64,000 bases of DNA from Rhodobacter sp. 24-YEA-8. GTDB lineage: Bacteria > Pseudomonadota > Alphaproteobacteria > Rhodobacterales > Rhodobacteraceae. The stretch covers positions 2,183,001 to 2,247,000 of the forward strand of contig NZ_FNSK01000001.1 of assembly GCF_900105075.1 (NCBI RefSeq). The letters run 5' to 3'. Position 1 is the first letter of the stretch. Every line of letters starts with the position of its first letter. Shown piece after piece: positions 39,401 through 48,953 of the stretch. The position numbers were made by a program, and so were the translations under genes. The notes under the pieces were generated by a model that was not told the DNA's origin, did not search any database, and was given only the letters and a program-made list of their open reading frames with translations.

Positions 39401-41410
39401 TCAGACCGGCTCGAGAAGCCCTCTGCCCTTCAAAAGCGCCTCCACCCCCGGCATGGCGCCGCGGAACTTCAGATAAAGCTGTTCCGGGTCTTCCGAGCCA
39501 CCGGCCGAGAGGATGTAGCGTTCAAGCTTTGCCGCCATTTCCGGATCAAAGGCATTGCCGGTCTCTTCAAAGGCAGCAAAGGCATCGGCATCCATCACTT
39601 CCGACCACATATAGCTGTAATACCCCGAGGAATATCCATCGCCGGAAAACACATGTGCAAATTGCGGCGTGGCATGGCGCATCGGGATCGCATGGGGCAA
39701 GCCGATTGCGGCAAGCACCTCGGCCTGTTTCTGCATCGGATCCTGGGGCGCGGGGCCGGAATGGAATTCCAGATCGACCAGAGCCGAGGCGAGGAACTCG
39801 ACCGTGGCAAAGCCCTGATCCCAGGTCGAGGCCCCTAACAGCCGGTCGCGCAGATCTGCGGGCATCGCTTCGCCGGTCTGGTAATGGCGGGCATATTCCT
39901 CCAGCACTTCCGGCACTTCCAGCCAATGCTCGTAAAGCTGGCTCGGCAGTTCGACGAAATCGCGCGCCACGCTGGTCCCCGAGATGAAGCCATAGGTCAC
40001 ATCCGACAGCATCTGGTGCAGCGCATGGCCGAATTCATGGAACAGGGTCCGCGCATCGTCATAAGACAAGAGGCACGGATCTCCCTTGGCAAAGTTGCAG
40101 ACATTGACCACGACGGGGCGCTGATCACCGCCAAGCCTGCGCTGCGACCGGATCGCCGAACACCAGGCCCCCGACCGTTTCGAACCCCGCGCGAAGTAAT
40201 CGCCAAGGAAAACCGCGATATGGCGGCCGTCACGGGTCACTTCCCAGCCGCGCACATCCGGGTGGTAGAACGGCCCGGAGATCTCGCGGAATTCCAGACC
40301 GAAAAGCCGGGTGGCACAGCCGAACATCGCCGCCAGCATCGCATCAAGCGAGAGATAGGGCTTGATCACCGCCTCATCGAGATCATGTTCCGCAAGGCGC
40401 CGCTTCTCGGAGTAATAGCGCCAGTCCCAGGGTTCCAGCGGCCCGTCAATGCCATCCGCATGCAGCATCGCCTCCAGTATCTGGCCATCCGCCAGCGCCT
40501 TTTTGCGCGCAGGCGCCCAGACCCGCATCAACAGATCCCTGACTGCCTCGGGCGTTTTCGCCATTTCCGGTTCCAGCTTGAAATGCGCGAAATCCGGATA
40601 GCCGAGCAGCTTTGCCCGTTCTTCGCGCAAGGCGAGCGTCTCGGCGGCAATGCCACGGTTGTCGGTCGCCCCGCCATTGGCGCCGCGTTGCCCCCAGGCC
40701 TCCCATGCCTTTTGCCGCAGGGCGCGCCGGGGCGAGAATTGCAAAAACGGCACGATCAGCGAACGGGAAAGCGTCACCACCGGGCCAAGCCCGCGCTCCG
40801 CCCCCGCCGCGCGCGCGGCTTCGACAACAAAACCCGGCAGGCCTTCGAGGTCATCTTCGGCCAGCTCCATGAACCAGCTGCGCTCATCGGCCAGCAGATT
40901 CTGGCTGAAGCTGGTGCCAAGGCTCGCCAGCCGCGACTTCACGGCGGTCAGACGTTCCGCCGCCGCGCCATCAAGCCCCGCGCCCGATCTGACAAACATC
41001 TGCCGGTAGAGGTCCAGCACCCGCAGTTGCTCTGCGGTCAGTCCCAGATCCGCGCGCGCCTGCCAAAGCGCTTCGATCTTCGCAAACAGGCCCTTGTTAT
41101 TGGTCACTTCCGAAGAAAATGCGCTCAGCTTCGGCGCCAGATCGCGCTGCAAGGCCTCGCGCGCCTCGTTGGAATCCGCACCGGCGAGATTGTAGAACAC
41201 CCCCGCCACCTGATCGAGCTCACGCTCTGCCAGTTCCAGCGCCTCGATCACGCCGGCAAAATCCTGCGCCTCGCCGGCGCTGATCGCGCCAATACGGTCC
41301 CGCGCCGCCGCCAGTGCCGCATCGAAAGCCGGCGCGAAATCCTCATCCCGGATCTGTTCAAAGGGCGGCAGCCCGAAAGGGGTGTCCCATTTCTCAAGGA
41401 GAACATTCAT
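39401..41410 (-). CDS. M3 family oligopeptidase (Dcp/PrlC-like), 669 aa
   Basis: The frame is open to 41521, but the homologous start is the ATG at 41410 (MNVLLEKWDTPFGLPPFEQI) preceded by AGAGG. The zinc site is present: LFHEFGHALHQML near residue 453 with the third ligand in the downstream DFVELPSQLYEHW. No signal peptide, so it is probably a cytoplasmic thermolysin-like enzyme that trims oligopeptides from protein turnover or uptake. Length is typical of the family. A repeat copy separates it from the upstream ABC permease gene. Confidence 0.93.
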   Translation of the reverse strand: MNVLLEKWDTPFGLPPFEQIRDEDFAPAFDAALAAARDRIGAISAGEAQDFAGVIEALELAERELDQVAGVFYNLAGADSNEAREALQRDLAPKLSAFSSEVTNNKGLFAKIEALWQARADLGLTAEQLRVLDLYRQMFVRSGAGLDGAAAERLTAVKSRLASLGTSFSQNLLADERSWFMELAEDDLEGLPGFVVEAARAAGAERGLGPVVTLSRSLIVPFLQFSPRRALRQKAWEAWGQRGANGGATDNRGIAAETLALREERAKLLGYPDFAHFKLEPEMAKTPEAVRDLLMRVWAPARKKALADGQILEAMLHADGIDGPLEPWDWRYYSEKRRLAEHDLDEAVIKPYLSLDAMLAAMFGCATRLFGLEFREISGPFYHPDVRGWEVTRDGRHIAVFLGDYFARGSKRSGAWCSAIRSQRRLGGDQRPVVVNVCNFAKGDPCLLSYDDARTLFHEFGHALHQMLSDVTYGFISGTSVARDFVELPSQLYEHWLEVPEVLEEYARHYQTGEAMPADLRDRLLGASTWDQGFATVEFLASALVDLEFHSGPAPQDPMQKQAEVLAAIGLPHAIPMRHATPQFAHVFSGDGYSSGYYSYMWSEVMDADAFAAFEETGNAFDPEMAAKLERYILSAGGSEDPEQLYLKFRGAMPGVEALLKGRGLLEPV

Positions 41411-41433
41411 CGCGACACCTCTTTCTTCAGATC

Positions 41434-41496
41434 CATTCTCTGTCTTTAAATATCCCGCGACAGGCGCCCCGCAAGGGGGGCCGGGGGCGGAGCCCT
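41434..41496. repeat. ATCTGTC/ATATCC dispersed repeat, divergent intergenic copy
   Basis: TTCTCTGTCTTTAAATATCC (41436-41455) followed by CGCG and a GC-rich potential hairpin (GCCCCGC, AAGGGGGGCC, GGGGGCGGAGCCC) resembles the other repeats, particularly the CTGTCCTTAAATATCC arms at 57687 and 61429. It lies between the permease stop and the M3 peptidase start, both on the minus strand. Confidence 0.6.
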
Positions 41497-41517
41497 CTTT
41501 CCGGCGGATCCCCCTTT

Positions 41518-42342
41518 TCACCTGCGGCTGGCAGAGCCCCCCGGCTCAGGCCGCACTGCCAGCCGACGCTCGATCCAGCGCAGCACCAGCGACAGGCCCA
41601 GCGTCATCACCAGATACAGCATCGCCGCCACATTATAGGTTTCCATATAGCGGAAATTGGTCGAGGAGGCGACCTTGGCCAATTGCGCGATATCGGTCAC
41701 CCCCAGCACCGCCACCAGCGAGCTGTCCTTGACCATCGCAATGAAATCATTGCCCAAAGGTGGCAGGATCAGCCGGAAGGCCTGGGGGAAGACCACCAGG
41801 CGAAAGCGTTGCCAGCGGCTCAGGCCAAGTGCATCGGCGGCCTCGACCTGGCCCTGATTGACGGCACCGATGCCGGCGCGGAAAATCTCGGCCAGAAAGG
41901 CGCTGTAGGCCAGCACCAGCGCAAGGACCGCACGCCACAAAAGCGGGAAGTCACGGGTGGTCAGGGGGTCGGCTCCGAAGAGGCCACCCACGCGGTTCAC
42001 ACCCAGGATCAGCAAAGGCGCCAGCGCGAAGGCCACATATAAAAGCAGGACCATCATCGGAATGCCGCGCATCAGCTCGACATAGAACCTTGCGATCTGC
42101 CTGAGCCAGATCCGCTGCGACAGGGCCATCATCGCCAGCACGAGGCCCAGAAGACAGGCACCCGCAAAAGCGGTCAGCGAGACCAGAACGGTGATCCGGA
42201 TGCCTTCGGACAGCATCACCAGCGCGGCGCGGTAATGTTCATCCGAGAGGATTTCCGCGAAAAGCCACAACAAAAGCCCGCCAAGCGCCAGCAGCCACCA
42301 GGGAAAATCCGGCCCGGCTTCCTGCCTGCGACGCCCGCTCAC
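41518..42342 (-). CDS. amino-acid ABC transporter permease (HisM/GlnP type), 274 aa
   Basis: After an N-terminal segment WWLLALGGLLLWLFA come five or more membrane helices typical of polar amino-acid permeases, with FYVELMRGIPMMVLLLY near residue 87 and the ATPase-contact loop EAADALGLSRWQRFRLVVFPQ (EAA motif) near residue 168. It forms an operon with the upstream binding protein, 20 bases away. No ATP-binding gene is adjacent, so the ATPase must be encoded elsewhere or shared. Confidence 0.92.
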   Translation of the reverse strand: MSGRRRQEAGPDFPWWLLALGGLLLWLFAEILSDEHYRAALVMLSEGIRITVLVSLTAFAGACLLGLVLAMMALSQRIWLRQIARFYVELMRGIPMMVLLLYVAFALAPLLILGVNRVGGLFGADPLTTRDFPLLWRAVLALVLAYSAFLAEIFRAGIGAVNQGQVEAADALGLSRWQRFRLVVFPQAFRLILPPLGNDFIAMVKDSSLVAVLGVTDIAQLAKVASSTNFRYMETYNVAAMLYLVMTLGLSLVLRWIERRLAVRPEPGGSASRR

Positions 42343-42362
42343 CGGGCCTGGTCCGGCCGCTC

Positions 42363-43169
42363 TCAGCCGCCATCCCTGGTGTCAAAGAACCATTTGCGGT
42401 TCAGCGCCTCAAGGCTGCCATCCGCCTCCATCGCGCTGATCGCCGCATCGAAGGGCTGAACCAGATCCGAGCCTTTCGGAAAGATGAACCCGAATTCCTC
42501 TGCCCCCAGCGGCGCACCGATGATCTTCAGCGCCCCGCCCGAGGTATCGACATAGCCATGCGCTGCGGTGCTGTCCGAGAGAACCAGATCGACATCGCCG
42601 GCCTGCAGCGCCTGAAGGCCCGCGCCGAAGGTCTCGAATTTCACGATACGCGGGTTTTTCTCGTCGCCATCCAGCACGTCATAGACGCCCACATAAAAGG
42701 GCGTCGTGCCGGGCTGCGCCGCCATCAGCAAATCGCTGTCCGCTGCGAATGATGCCGCATCGGTAAAGCGGCTTTCATCGCCCCGGACAACCATCAGCAT
42801 CTGCGACAGCATATAGGGCTGAGAGAAATCAACCGCTTCCAGCCGTTCCTCCTTGATGGTGATACCGTTCATCGCGACATCATACTGGCCCGCCGAAATC
42901 GCCGGGATCATCGCATCCCAGCTCGTATTCTCGTATTTCACCGTCAGGTTCAGCCGTCTGGCGATCTCGGTGACCGCATCATATTCCCAGCCGACAGGTT
43001 TGCCCTCGGGCCCGATATATTGCAGCGGCGGATAGGTGTTCTCGGTCGCAACCACGACCTCGCGACCGGCAAGATCCGGCAGCGTCTCGGCCATGGCCAT
43101 CGGCGCCAGCGCCATCCCGGTCAGAAAAAAAGCAGCGCTTGCCATTCTGAATGTCTGGGAGGGGGTCAT
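42363..43169 (-). CDS. amino-acid ABC transporter substrate-binding protein, 268 aa
   Basis: A signal peptide ends near residue 27 (MAMA/ETLPDL). The mature protein has the type-3 binding-protein pattern of polar amino-acid systems: VVVATENTYPPLQYIGPEG near residue 38, YDVAMNGITIKEERLE near residue 95 and a C-terminal FIFPKGSDLVQPFDAA. It feeds the permease encoded next. Which amino acid is bound cannot be told from sequence. Confidence 0.92.
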   Translation of the reverse strand: MTPSQTFRMASAAFFLTGMALAPMAMAETLPDLAGREVVVATENTYPPLQYIGPEGKPVGWEYDAVTEIARRLNLTVKYENTSWDAMIPAISAGQYDVAMNGITIKEERLEAVDFSQPYMLSQMLMVVRGDESRFTDAASFAADSDLLMAAQPGTTPFYVGVYDVLDGDEKNPRIVKFETFGAGLQALQAGDVDLVLSDSTAAHGYVDTSGGALKIIGAPLGAEEFGFIFPKGSDLVQPFDAAISAMEADGSLEALNRKWFFDTRDGG

Positions 43170-43348
43170 GACTCATCTCCTGCAGCTGGTTTGCGGGACT
43201 ATGACGACGGGGCTGCGCGCTGACAAGCCCGGGCCAGCGGCGAAAAATGGCGCAAAGGCGTGTAAAAGCCGCGCAAATGGCACGCAGATCCGGTCAGGAT
43301 CCGGCATGCTGGACCTGGCACCAGGTGACCTGGCCGTGGGGGAATGCG

Positions 43349-43942
43349 ATGACAGAGATCCGGCCCGAAGACGACCTGCCCGCCTGGCGGCGGCAAAAGC
43401 GCGCAGAGCGGCTTGCGGCCCGCGACCTGATGTCTGCGGCGGAGCGCCGGGAGGTGGCGGCGGCGCTGGCGGTCCATCTCGACCGCCAGCTGGTGGAACG
43501 TGGCCTGCTCAGGCCTGGCATGATCCTCTCGGGCTATTGGCCGATAAGGGCCGAGCCTGACCTGCGGCCCTGGATGCTGTCGCTTGAGGCCCATGGATTG
43601 AACCTTGCACTGCCGGTGGTCGAGACCCGAGCCGCGCCGCTGGCCTTCCGGCGCTGGACACAGGGTGCCGCGATGGAGCGCGGGCACTGGAACATCCTCG
43701 TCCCCGCTGCGCCCGAACATGTCCGGCCCGATATCAGCCTCGCGCCGTTGGTCGGCTGGGACCGGAAGGGCTACCGGCTCGGCTATGGCGGGGGCTATTT
43801 CGACCGCACGCTCGCGGCGCTGACCCCGCGTCCCTTCACGATCGGCGTGGGTTTTCACGGCGCGGAACTGGCGAGCATCTTCCCGCAGCCGCATGATATC
43901 GGCCTTGACGCCATCATCACCGAAAAGGGCCTTCAGGTCTGA
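43349..43942 (+). CDS. 5-formyltetrahydrofolate cyclo-ligase, 197 aa
   Basis: The frame extends to 43247, but the family starts at the ATG at 43349 (MTEIRPEDDLPAWRRQKRAE). The conserved C-terminal phosphate loop GYRLGYGGGYFDRTLA lies near residue 135, and SGYWPIRAEPDLRP near residue 60. The enzyme uses ATP to convert 5-formyl-THF to 5,10-methenyl-THF. It ends six bases before the converging ThiF gene. A near-palindrome (CCAGGTGACCTGG, 43321-43333) lies just before the start and could be an operator. Confidence 0.92.
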   Translation: MTEIRPEDDLPAWRRQKRAERLAARDLMSAAERREVAAALAVHLDRQLVERGLLRPGMILSGYWPIRAEPDLRPWMLSLEAHGLNLALPVVETRAAPLAFRRWTQGAAMERGHWNILVPAAPEHVRPDISLAPLVGWDRKGYRLGYGGGYFDRTLAALTPRPFTIGVGFHGAELASIFPQPHDIGLDAIITEKGLQV

Positions 43943-43948
43943 GCCGTC

Positions 43949-44980
43949 TCAGGCGCTGCAGCCGGCACAGCCCTTGCGCTTTTTCACCCGGATCATCCGG
44001 GTCTCGGCATAAAGCGCATCATGGATCATCAGCCGCCCCTTCAGCCCCTCACCCGCGCCGGTGATGTGTTTCACCGCCTCCAGCGCCATCATCGCGCCGA
44101 TCACACCCGGCAGCGGCGCCACCACCCCCGCCTCGGCACAGGAGGCGACCATTCCTGGCGCCGGCCGTTCGGGAAAGACGCATTCAAAACACGGGCCGCC
44201 CTGCGCCGGATCCCAGAGCGAGAGCTGCCCCTCCCATTGCGTCATCGCGCCGGTGATCAGCGGTTTTCCCAGCCGCGCGCAGGTCTGGTTCACAAGGTAG
44301 CGCGTGTCGAAATTATCGGTGCCGTCCAGCACCAGGTCGTAATCGGCGATCAGCGCCTCGGCCACGGCGGCATCAAGCCGGCGGTGATAGGGCCTCACCT
44401 CAATAAACGGGTTCAGCGCCTTCATCGCGGCTTCTGCGGAAAACACTTTGGGCATTCCGATCCGCGCGTCAGAATGGATGATCTGGCGTTGCAGATTGCT
44501 GAGTTCGACGACATCATCATCGATCACCGCGATCTCGCCCACCCCTGCCCCGGCAAGGTACAGGAGCACCGGCGCGCCAAGCCCGCCTGCCCCCACAACC
44601 AGAACTTTCGCGGCTTTCAGGCGCTGCTGCCCCTGGCCGCCGATCTCCCGCAGAAAGATGTGGCGGGCATAACGGCTGACCTCGGTGGGCGTGAACGGCC
44701 CTTCTTCGCGAGGCGGCTCCTGCGGGGCGGTCTTGCCCGCCTCGTTGCGCAAATACCGCAGGAGGTGGCGATAGCACTGCACCAGCACCACCACCGATCC
44801 CAGCACGAGGAAATAGCGGCTGTCCCAGCCAAGCTGGATATTGACGCGCTCGACCCCGTACCAGCCGATCCCGGGCTGGAGCGCGGCCCAGAACAGGGCA
44901 ATCCCGATGGTCGCGCCCCGCCCGAGCCCGGTCCCGAGCAGAATGGCCAGAAGCAAGAACACCGTCGGATTGTCGAACAT
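43949..44980 (-). CDS. HesA/MoeB/ThiF family adenylyltransferase with membrane anchor, 343 aa
   Basis: Two hydrophobic segments occupy the first ~75 residues (TVFLLLAILLGTGLG; YFLVLGSVVVLVQCYRHLL). The catalytic domain starts near residue 100 with RYARHIFLREIGGQGQQRL; the nucleotide loop is VVGAGGLGAPVLLYLAGAG, followed by IDDDVVELSNLQRQ. Two zinc-binding CxxC pairs are present (CFEC and CAGC). It should activate the C-terminal glycine of a ubiquitin-like sulfur carrier (ThiS or MoaD type), apparently at the membrane. No rhodanese domain is attached. It is cotranscribed with dut. Confidence 0.9.
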   Translation of the reverse strand: MFDNPTVFLLLAILLGTGLGRGATIGIALFWAALQPGIGWYGVERVNIQLGWDSRYFLVLGSVVVLVQCYRHLLRYLRNEAGKTAPQEPPREEGPFTPTEVSRYARHIFLREIGGQGQQRLKAAKVLVVGAGGLGAPVLLYLAGAGVGEIAVIDDDVVELSNLQRQIIHSDARIGMPKVFSAEAAMKALNPFIEVRPYHRRLDAAVAEALIADYDLVLDGTDNFDTRYLVNQTCARLGKPLITGAMTQWEGQLSLWDPAQGGPCFECVFPERPAPGMVASCAEAGVVAPLPGVIGAMMALEAVKHITGAGEGLKGRLMIHDALYAETRMIRVKKRKGCAGCSA

Positions 44981-45038
44981 CTGCTGCCTCCAGGGCCTGA
45001 ACTGCGCCTAGGCCTCAGGGGCCTCAGCCTCGGATGCC

Positions 45039-45494
45039 TCAGCCTCCGGTGGAGCCAAACCCGCCGGCACCGCGCGCGGTCTCGTTTGAAAATGCCTCGA
45101 CCACCCGGAAATCAGGGCGCAGAACGGGCACGAAGATCATCTGCGCGATGCGTTCGCCGGGGGTGATCTCAATCGGGTCCGAACCCGCCGGATTGCGGTT
45201 CCAGACCGAGACCATGATCTCGCCGGTATAATCGGGGTCGATCAGCCCGGTGCCATTGCCCATGACAAGGCCCTTCTTATGCCCCAGCCCCGAACGCGGC
45301 AGCACCAGAGCCGCCAGCGACATATCACCGAAATTCAGCGCGATCCCCGATTTGACCAGCACCGCCGGCGCCTGGGGCGCGATCAGGAGCGGCTCATCGA
45401 TACAGGCCATCAGATCGACCGCAGCGGCACCTGCGCTCTGATAGCGGGGCAGGCCCCAGTCATTCAGGCGGGGATCGAGAATCCTGACTTCCAC
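45039..45494 (-). CDS. dut: deoxyuridine 5'-triphosphate nucleotidohydrolase, 151 aa
   Basis: All dUTPase motifs are present: SAGAAAVDLMAC (motif 1), LPRSGLGHKKGL (motif 2), NGTGLIDPDYTGEI (motif 3), ERIAQMIFVPV (motif 4) and the flexible C-terminal arm RGAGGFGSTG (motif 5). The trimeric enzyme hydrolyses dUTP to dUMP. Longer frames start upstream at 45554 or 45527, but a GTG at 45494 has AAAGGAG seven bases before it and gives the normal N-terminus (V-E-V-R-I-L-D-P) and the usual 151-residue length; I prefer it. Downstream is the ThiF gene. Confidence 0.95.
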   Translation of the reverse strand: MEVRILDPRLNDWGLPRYQSAGAAAVDLMACIDEPLLIAPQAPAVLVKSGIALNFGDMSLAALVLPRSGLGHKKGLVMGNGTGLIDPDYTGEIMVSVWNRNPAGSDPIEITPGERIAQMIFVPVLRPDFRVVEAFSNETARGAGGFGSTGG

Positions 45495-45623
45495 TTCCGG
45501 GCTCCTTTGCGGGGGATGTTCCCTCATAGCAATCGCTCCAGGGGCATACAACATCGGGAAAGCGGGCTTGCCTGCGGCCCCGGGGCGGGCCAGGTTGCGG
45601 GGGAAGCAACCCCGACCGGAAGC

Positions 45624-46496
45624 ATGATGGCGCTGGAACCCCTGCGAAAACTGATCGCCGGCAATATCTTACGGATGACCGGCAGCGGTCAGATCCGGTT
45701 TGACGCACCTTTGGGGGATCCCGGGCTCTTCGGGCCGGAAGCGGTCTGCTGGCGGGTCCATGCCGATTTCGTGCCGATGGTGGTGGGCGGCGTCTCGGCG
45801 CTGATGCTGCAAATGCTGCACCCCCTCGCGATTGCCGGTGTCTGGGACCATTCGAATTTCCGCGATGATGTTCTGGGGCGGCTGGCGCGCACGTCCCAGT
45901 TCATCGCCGGCACCACCTATGCCGCGCGCGCCGAGGCCGAGGCGCTGATCGCGCGCGTCCGCCGCATCCATGAACGGGTCGCGGGCCAGGATGCCTCGGG
46001 CCGCCCCTATCGCGCCTCGGATCCGGATCTGCTGACCTGGGTGCATGTGGCGGAAGTGTCGGGCTTCCTCGCCGCACATCTGCGCTTTACCGAGCCGGAT
46101 ATGCCCGTGGCCGACCAGGATCGCTATTTCTCGGAAATGGCGCTGGTGGCGCGGATGCTGGGCGCGCGCGATGTGCCGGTGACGGCGACCTCGGTGCAGG
46201 ACTATCTGACCGGCATGGTGCCTCAGCTGCGGTTTGACGACCGCGTGGCCGAGGTTTTGCAGGTGATCTCGACCGCGCCGGTCAGACCTGCCGTGCTGGG
46301 GCTGTTTCGCAAAATGGTGACACGGTCGGGCTTCGGGATCCTGCCCGCTTCCATTCAGGCGCTTTACCCTGCCGCGGCACGGCCGCGGTTTCCGGCGGCG
46401 CCGCAGCTCATTGGCATGGCGGCCCCGGTGGGCCGCTGGGCTATGCAGGGCGGCGTCGCCCGCCGTTCGCGGATCAGAGCAGCAGCGGCAGGCTGA
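45624..46496 (+). CDS. oxygenase MpaB family (DUF2236) protein, 290 aa
   Basis: The start is ATGATG at 45624; the frame upstream belongs to the antisense of dut. The protein matches DUF2236, related to fungal MpaB and bacterial latex-clearing protein: PEAVCWRVHADFVPMVVGG near residue 38, LMLQMLHPLAIAGVWDHS near residue 60 and DLLTWVHVAEVSGF near residue 133. The histidines in these segments are candidate haem ligands. The physiological substrate is unknown in this group. It converges with ychF. Confidence 0.85.
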   Translation: MMALEPLRKLIAGNILRMTGSGQIRFDAPLGDPGLFGPEAVCWRVHADFVPMVVGGVSALMLQMLHPLAIAGVWDHSNFRDDVLGRLARTSQFIAGTTYAARAEAEALIARVRRIHERVAGQDASGRPYRASDPDLLTWVHVAEVSGFLAAHLRFTEPDMPVADQDRYFSEMALVARMLGARDVPVTATSVQDYLTGMVPQLRFDDRVAEVLQVISTAPVRPAVLGLFRKMVTRSGFGILPASIQALYPAAARPRFPAAPQLIGMAAPVGRWAMQGGVARRSRIRAAAAG

Positions 46497-46517
46497 GCCC
46501 GCCGCTCCGGCACAGGA

Positions 46518-47615
46518 TCAGGCGTTGAAGAGGAAGTGGAGCACGTCGCCGTCCTTCACCTCATAGGTCTTGCCCTCGACGCGGAACTTGCCGGCCTCTT
46601 TCGCACCCGCCTCGCCCTTGCCGGCGATATAATCATCGTAGCCGACCGTTTCCGCCCGGATGAAGCCCTTCTCGAAATCTCCATGGATCACACCGGCGGC
46701 CTGGGGTGCCAGCATGCCTTTGGTGATCGTCCAGGCGCGGGCCTCTTTCGGGCCGACGGTGAAATAGGTCTGCAGACCCAGAAGCGCATAACCCGCGCGG
46801 ATCAGCCGGTCGAGGCCGGCCTCTTCCAGGCCCATCTCGGCAAGGAAGATACCCGCATCCTCTTCGGGAAGCTGCGCCAGCTCTTCCTCGATCCGGGCCG
46901 AGATCACCACCGTGCCCGCACCCTGCGCCTTCGCCATCTCTGCCACACGGGCCGACTGGCTGTTGCCGGCGCCTGCCGAAGCCTCTTCGACATTGCAGAC
47001 GTAAAGCACCGGTTTCGCGGTCAGAAGCTGCAAAAGCTTCCACTGTTTCTGGTCATCCTCATGCACTTTGACCGTGCGCGCGGGCTGCCCCGCCTCCAGC
47101 GCGGCCTGGGCCTGGGCCAGCAGGCGATCCTGATCTGCGGCCTCTTTGTCGCCGGATTTGATCTTGCGGGCGAGATTCGCGCGGCGGCGCTCGAGGCTTT
47201 CAAGATCGGCGAGCATCAGCTCGGTCTCGATGGTCTCGGCATCGGCGACCGGGTCAATGCGGCCTTCGACATGGGTGATGTCGCCATCTTCAAAGCAGCG
47301 CAGCACATGGGCAATGGCATCGCATTCGCGGATATTGGCGAGGAACTGGTTGCCAAGACCTTCGCCTTTCGACGCGCCGCGCACGAGGCCCGCGATATCG
47401 ACAAAGGTCATCCGCGCCGGGATGATCTGTTTCGAGCCGGCAATCGCCGCCAGTTTGTCGATCCGCGCATCCGGCACCGCGACCTCGCCGACATTCGGCT
47501 CGATGGTGCAGAAGGGGAAATTCGCGGCCTGGGCCGCAGCGGTTCTGGTCAGCGCGTTGAAGAGGGTCGACTTCCCCACATTCGGCAGGCCGACAATACC
47601 CATCTTAAAGCCCAT
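46518..47615 (-). CDS. ychF: redox-regulated P-loop ATPase YchF (OLA1 family), 365 aa
   Basis: The P loop [14 protein letters not shown] lies near residue 9, followed by [20 protein letters not shown]. The guanine-specificity motif is replaced by the adenine-preferring variant typical of YchF, and the C-terminus is a TGS domain ([24 protein letters not shown]). GGAGG precedes the ATG at 47615. YchF binds ribosomes and responds to oxidative stress; full length and ordinary here. It stands alone, divergent from trpA. Confidence 0.95.
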   Translation of the reverse strand: MGFKMGIVGLPNVGKSTLFNALTRTAAAQAANFPFCTIEPNVGEVAVPDARIDKLAAIAGSKQIIPARMTFVDIAGLVRGASKGEGLGNQFLANIRECDAIAHVLRCFEDGDITHVEGRIDPVADAETIETELMLADLESLERRRANLARKIKSGDKEAADQDRLLAQAQAALEAGQPARTVKVHEDDQKQWKLLQLLTAKPVLYVCNVEEASAGAGNSQSARVAEMAKAQGAGTVVISARIEEELAQLPEEDAGIFLAEMGLEEAGLDRLIRAGYALLGLQTYFTVGPKEARAWTITKGMLAPQAAGVIHGDFEKGFIRAETVGYDDYIAGKGEAGAKEAGKFRVEGKTYEVKDGDVLHFLFNA

Positions 47616-47828
47616 TTCCGGCCCTCCATAGCTGATGGGGCCAGTTAGACGAGAGCGGGCGCGGGATCAAGGAAGATGCGGGTGAAATCGCCGCGAGAGC
47701 CGCCGGCCCGGGCATCTGCGCGCGCAGAACGCCTGAAAACCTGCGGTGAAGCATTGCCTTTCTGCCGGGCTTTCGGCAAATCATGGCCAAAAGCCCGGGC
47801 TTCGGGCCCGGTTTCGGGAGAGCTGCAG

Positions 47829-48620
47829 ATGACCAGGATCGACGACACATTCGCCAGGCTGCGCGCTGAGGGCAAAAAGGCATTCGTCTCCTATATCATG
47901 GCAGGCGATCCCGATGAGGCGACCTCGCTTGCGCTCTTGCGCGGCCTGCCGGGCGCCGGGGTCGACATCATCGAACTTGGCATGCCCTTTACCGATCCGA
48001 TGGCCGACGGGCCGACCATCCAGGCCGCCGGCCAGCGCGCGCTGGAAGCCGGGATGACCCTGACGAAAGTGCTGGATATGGTGCGCGCCTTCCGCGAGGG
48101 CGACACGACCACGCCCGTCGTGATGATGGGCTATTACAACCCGATCTATTCGCATGGCGTCGACCGTTTTGTCGCCGAGGCGAAGGCGGCCGGGATCGAC
48201 GGGCTGATCGTGGTCGATCTGCCGCCGGAAGAGGATGAGGAACTCTGCCTGCCCGCCCAGGCGGCCGGGATCAATTTCATCCGCCTCGCCACACCGACCA
48301 CCGATGCGAAACGGCTGCCGAAAGTGCTGCAAAACACCTCGGGCTTTGTCTATTACGTCTCGATCACCGGGATCACCGGATCGGCCGTGCCGCAGGCCAG
48401 CGACATCGCGCCGGATATCGCGCGGATCAAGGCGTCGACCGATCTGCCGGTGGTGGTGGGCTTTGGCATCAATACGCCCGAGATGGCGAAATCCATGGCG
48501 GCGATCGCCGATGGCAGCGTTGTCGGCTCGGCGATTGTGAAAAGCGTGGGCGAGAAACGCCCGGTAGCGGATATCCTCGCCCAGGTCGCGGCGCTGGCCG
48601 CAGGCGCTCATTCCGCCTGA
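47829..48620 (+). CDS. trpA: tryptophan synthase alpha chain, 263 aa
   Basis: The ATG at 47829 has GGGAGA seven bases upstream; the frame before it is not homologous. Catalytic Glu and Asp lie in [16 protein letters not shown] (about residues 48-63), and the phosphate loop is GSAIVK near residue 235. TrpA releases indole from indole-3-glycerol phosphate for the beta subunit. trpB and trpF are not adjacent upstream, so the trp genes are split, as in many Rhodobacterales. A small hairpin (CCGCC, loop, GGCGG, 48613-48626) overlaps the stop. Confidence 0.95.
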   Translation: MTRIDDTFARLRAEGKKAFVSYIMAGDPDEATSLALLRGLPGAGVDIIELGMPFTDPMADGPTIQAAGQRALEAGMTLTKVLDMVRAFREGDTTTPVVMMGYYNPIYSHGVDRFVAEAKAAGIDGLIVVDLPPEEDEELCLPAQAAGINFIRLATPTTDAKRLPKVLQNTSGFVYYVSITGITGSAVPQASDIAPDIARIKASTDLPVVVGFGINTPEMAKSMAAIADGSVVGSAIVKSVGEKRPVADILAQVAALAAGAHSA

Positions 48621-48953
48621 GGGCGGTCAGGGGGGCAGCCAATCGCATCTCCGGCCCGTCGGGCCGGGGCTGGCCAGGGCGCAGGCCGTCGATCAGAAGG
48701 CCCGGGATAAGCCCCGCAAGCGCAGTCAGCCCCACAAGCAGAGCAGGCATCAGCAAAAACGCCATCGCCCTGGTCGCGCCCTGCCCCTCCGGCCAGAAGA
48801 CGAGCGCCAGCAACTCCGGGTCTGGCTGGTAAAGAGAAGGTAAGACACAGGCGCAGAGATCGCGCGACTGTTACCGGCAAAAACGGACCTTTCAGGATCT
48901 GTCCGCAACTGCCCTTTTGTCTTGCGAAATTTGGGCCCTCCCGGCGCCCCGGC
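48621..48953. other. intergenic region with a possible small hydrophobic frame on the minus strand
   Basis: 333 bases between the converging trpA and EamA-transporter genes. On the minus strand a frame from about 48865 to 48650 keeps coding-like GC3 and reads as a membrane-type segment (AMAFLLMPALLVGLTALAGL, then LIPGLLIDGLRPG) before running into trpA antisense. I see no convincing start codon with Shine-Dalgarno and recognise no family. It may be a small membrane protein or a decayed gene end. No terminator or RNA is recognised apart from the hairpin at the trpA stop. Confidence 0.3.

Noticed and set aside
43170..43348. Possible 6S RNA upstream of the 5-formyl-THF cyclo-ligase gene
   Set aside because: The gene neighbourhood would fit, as 6S RNA often precedes this gene, but I could not draw the long rod with a central bubble in this 179-base gap. 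A covariance-model search would decide.
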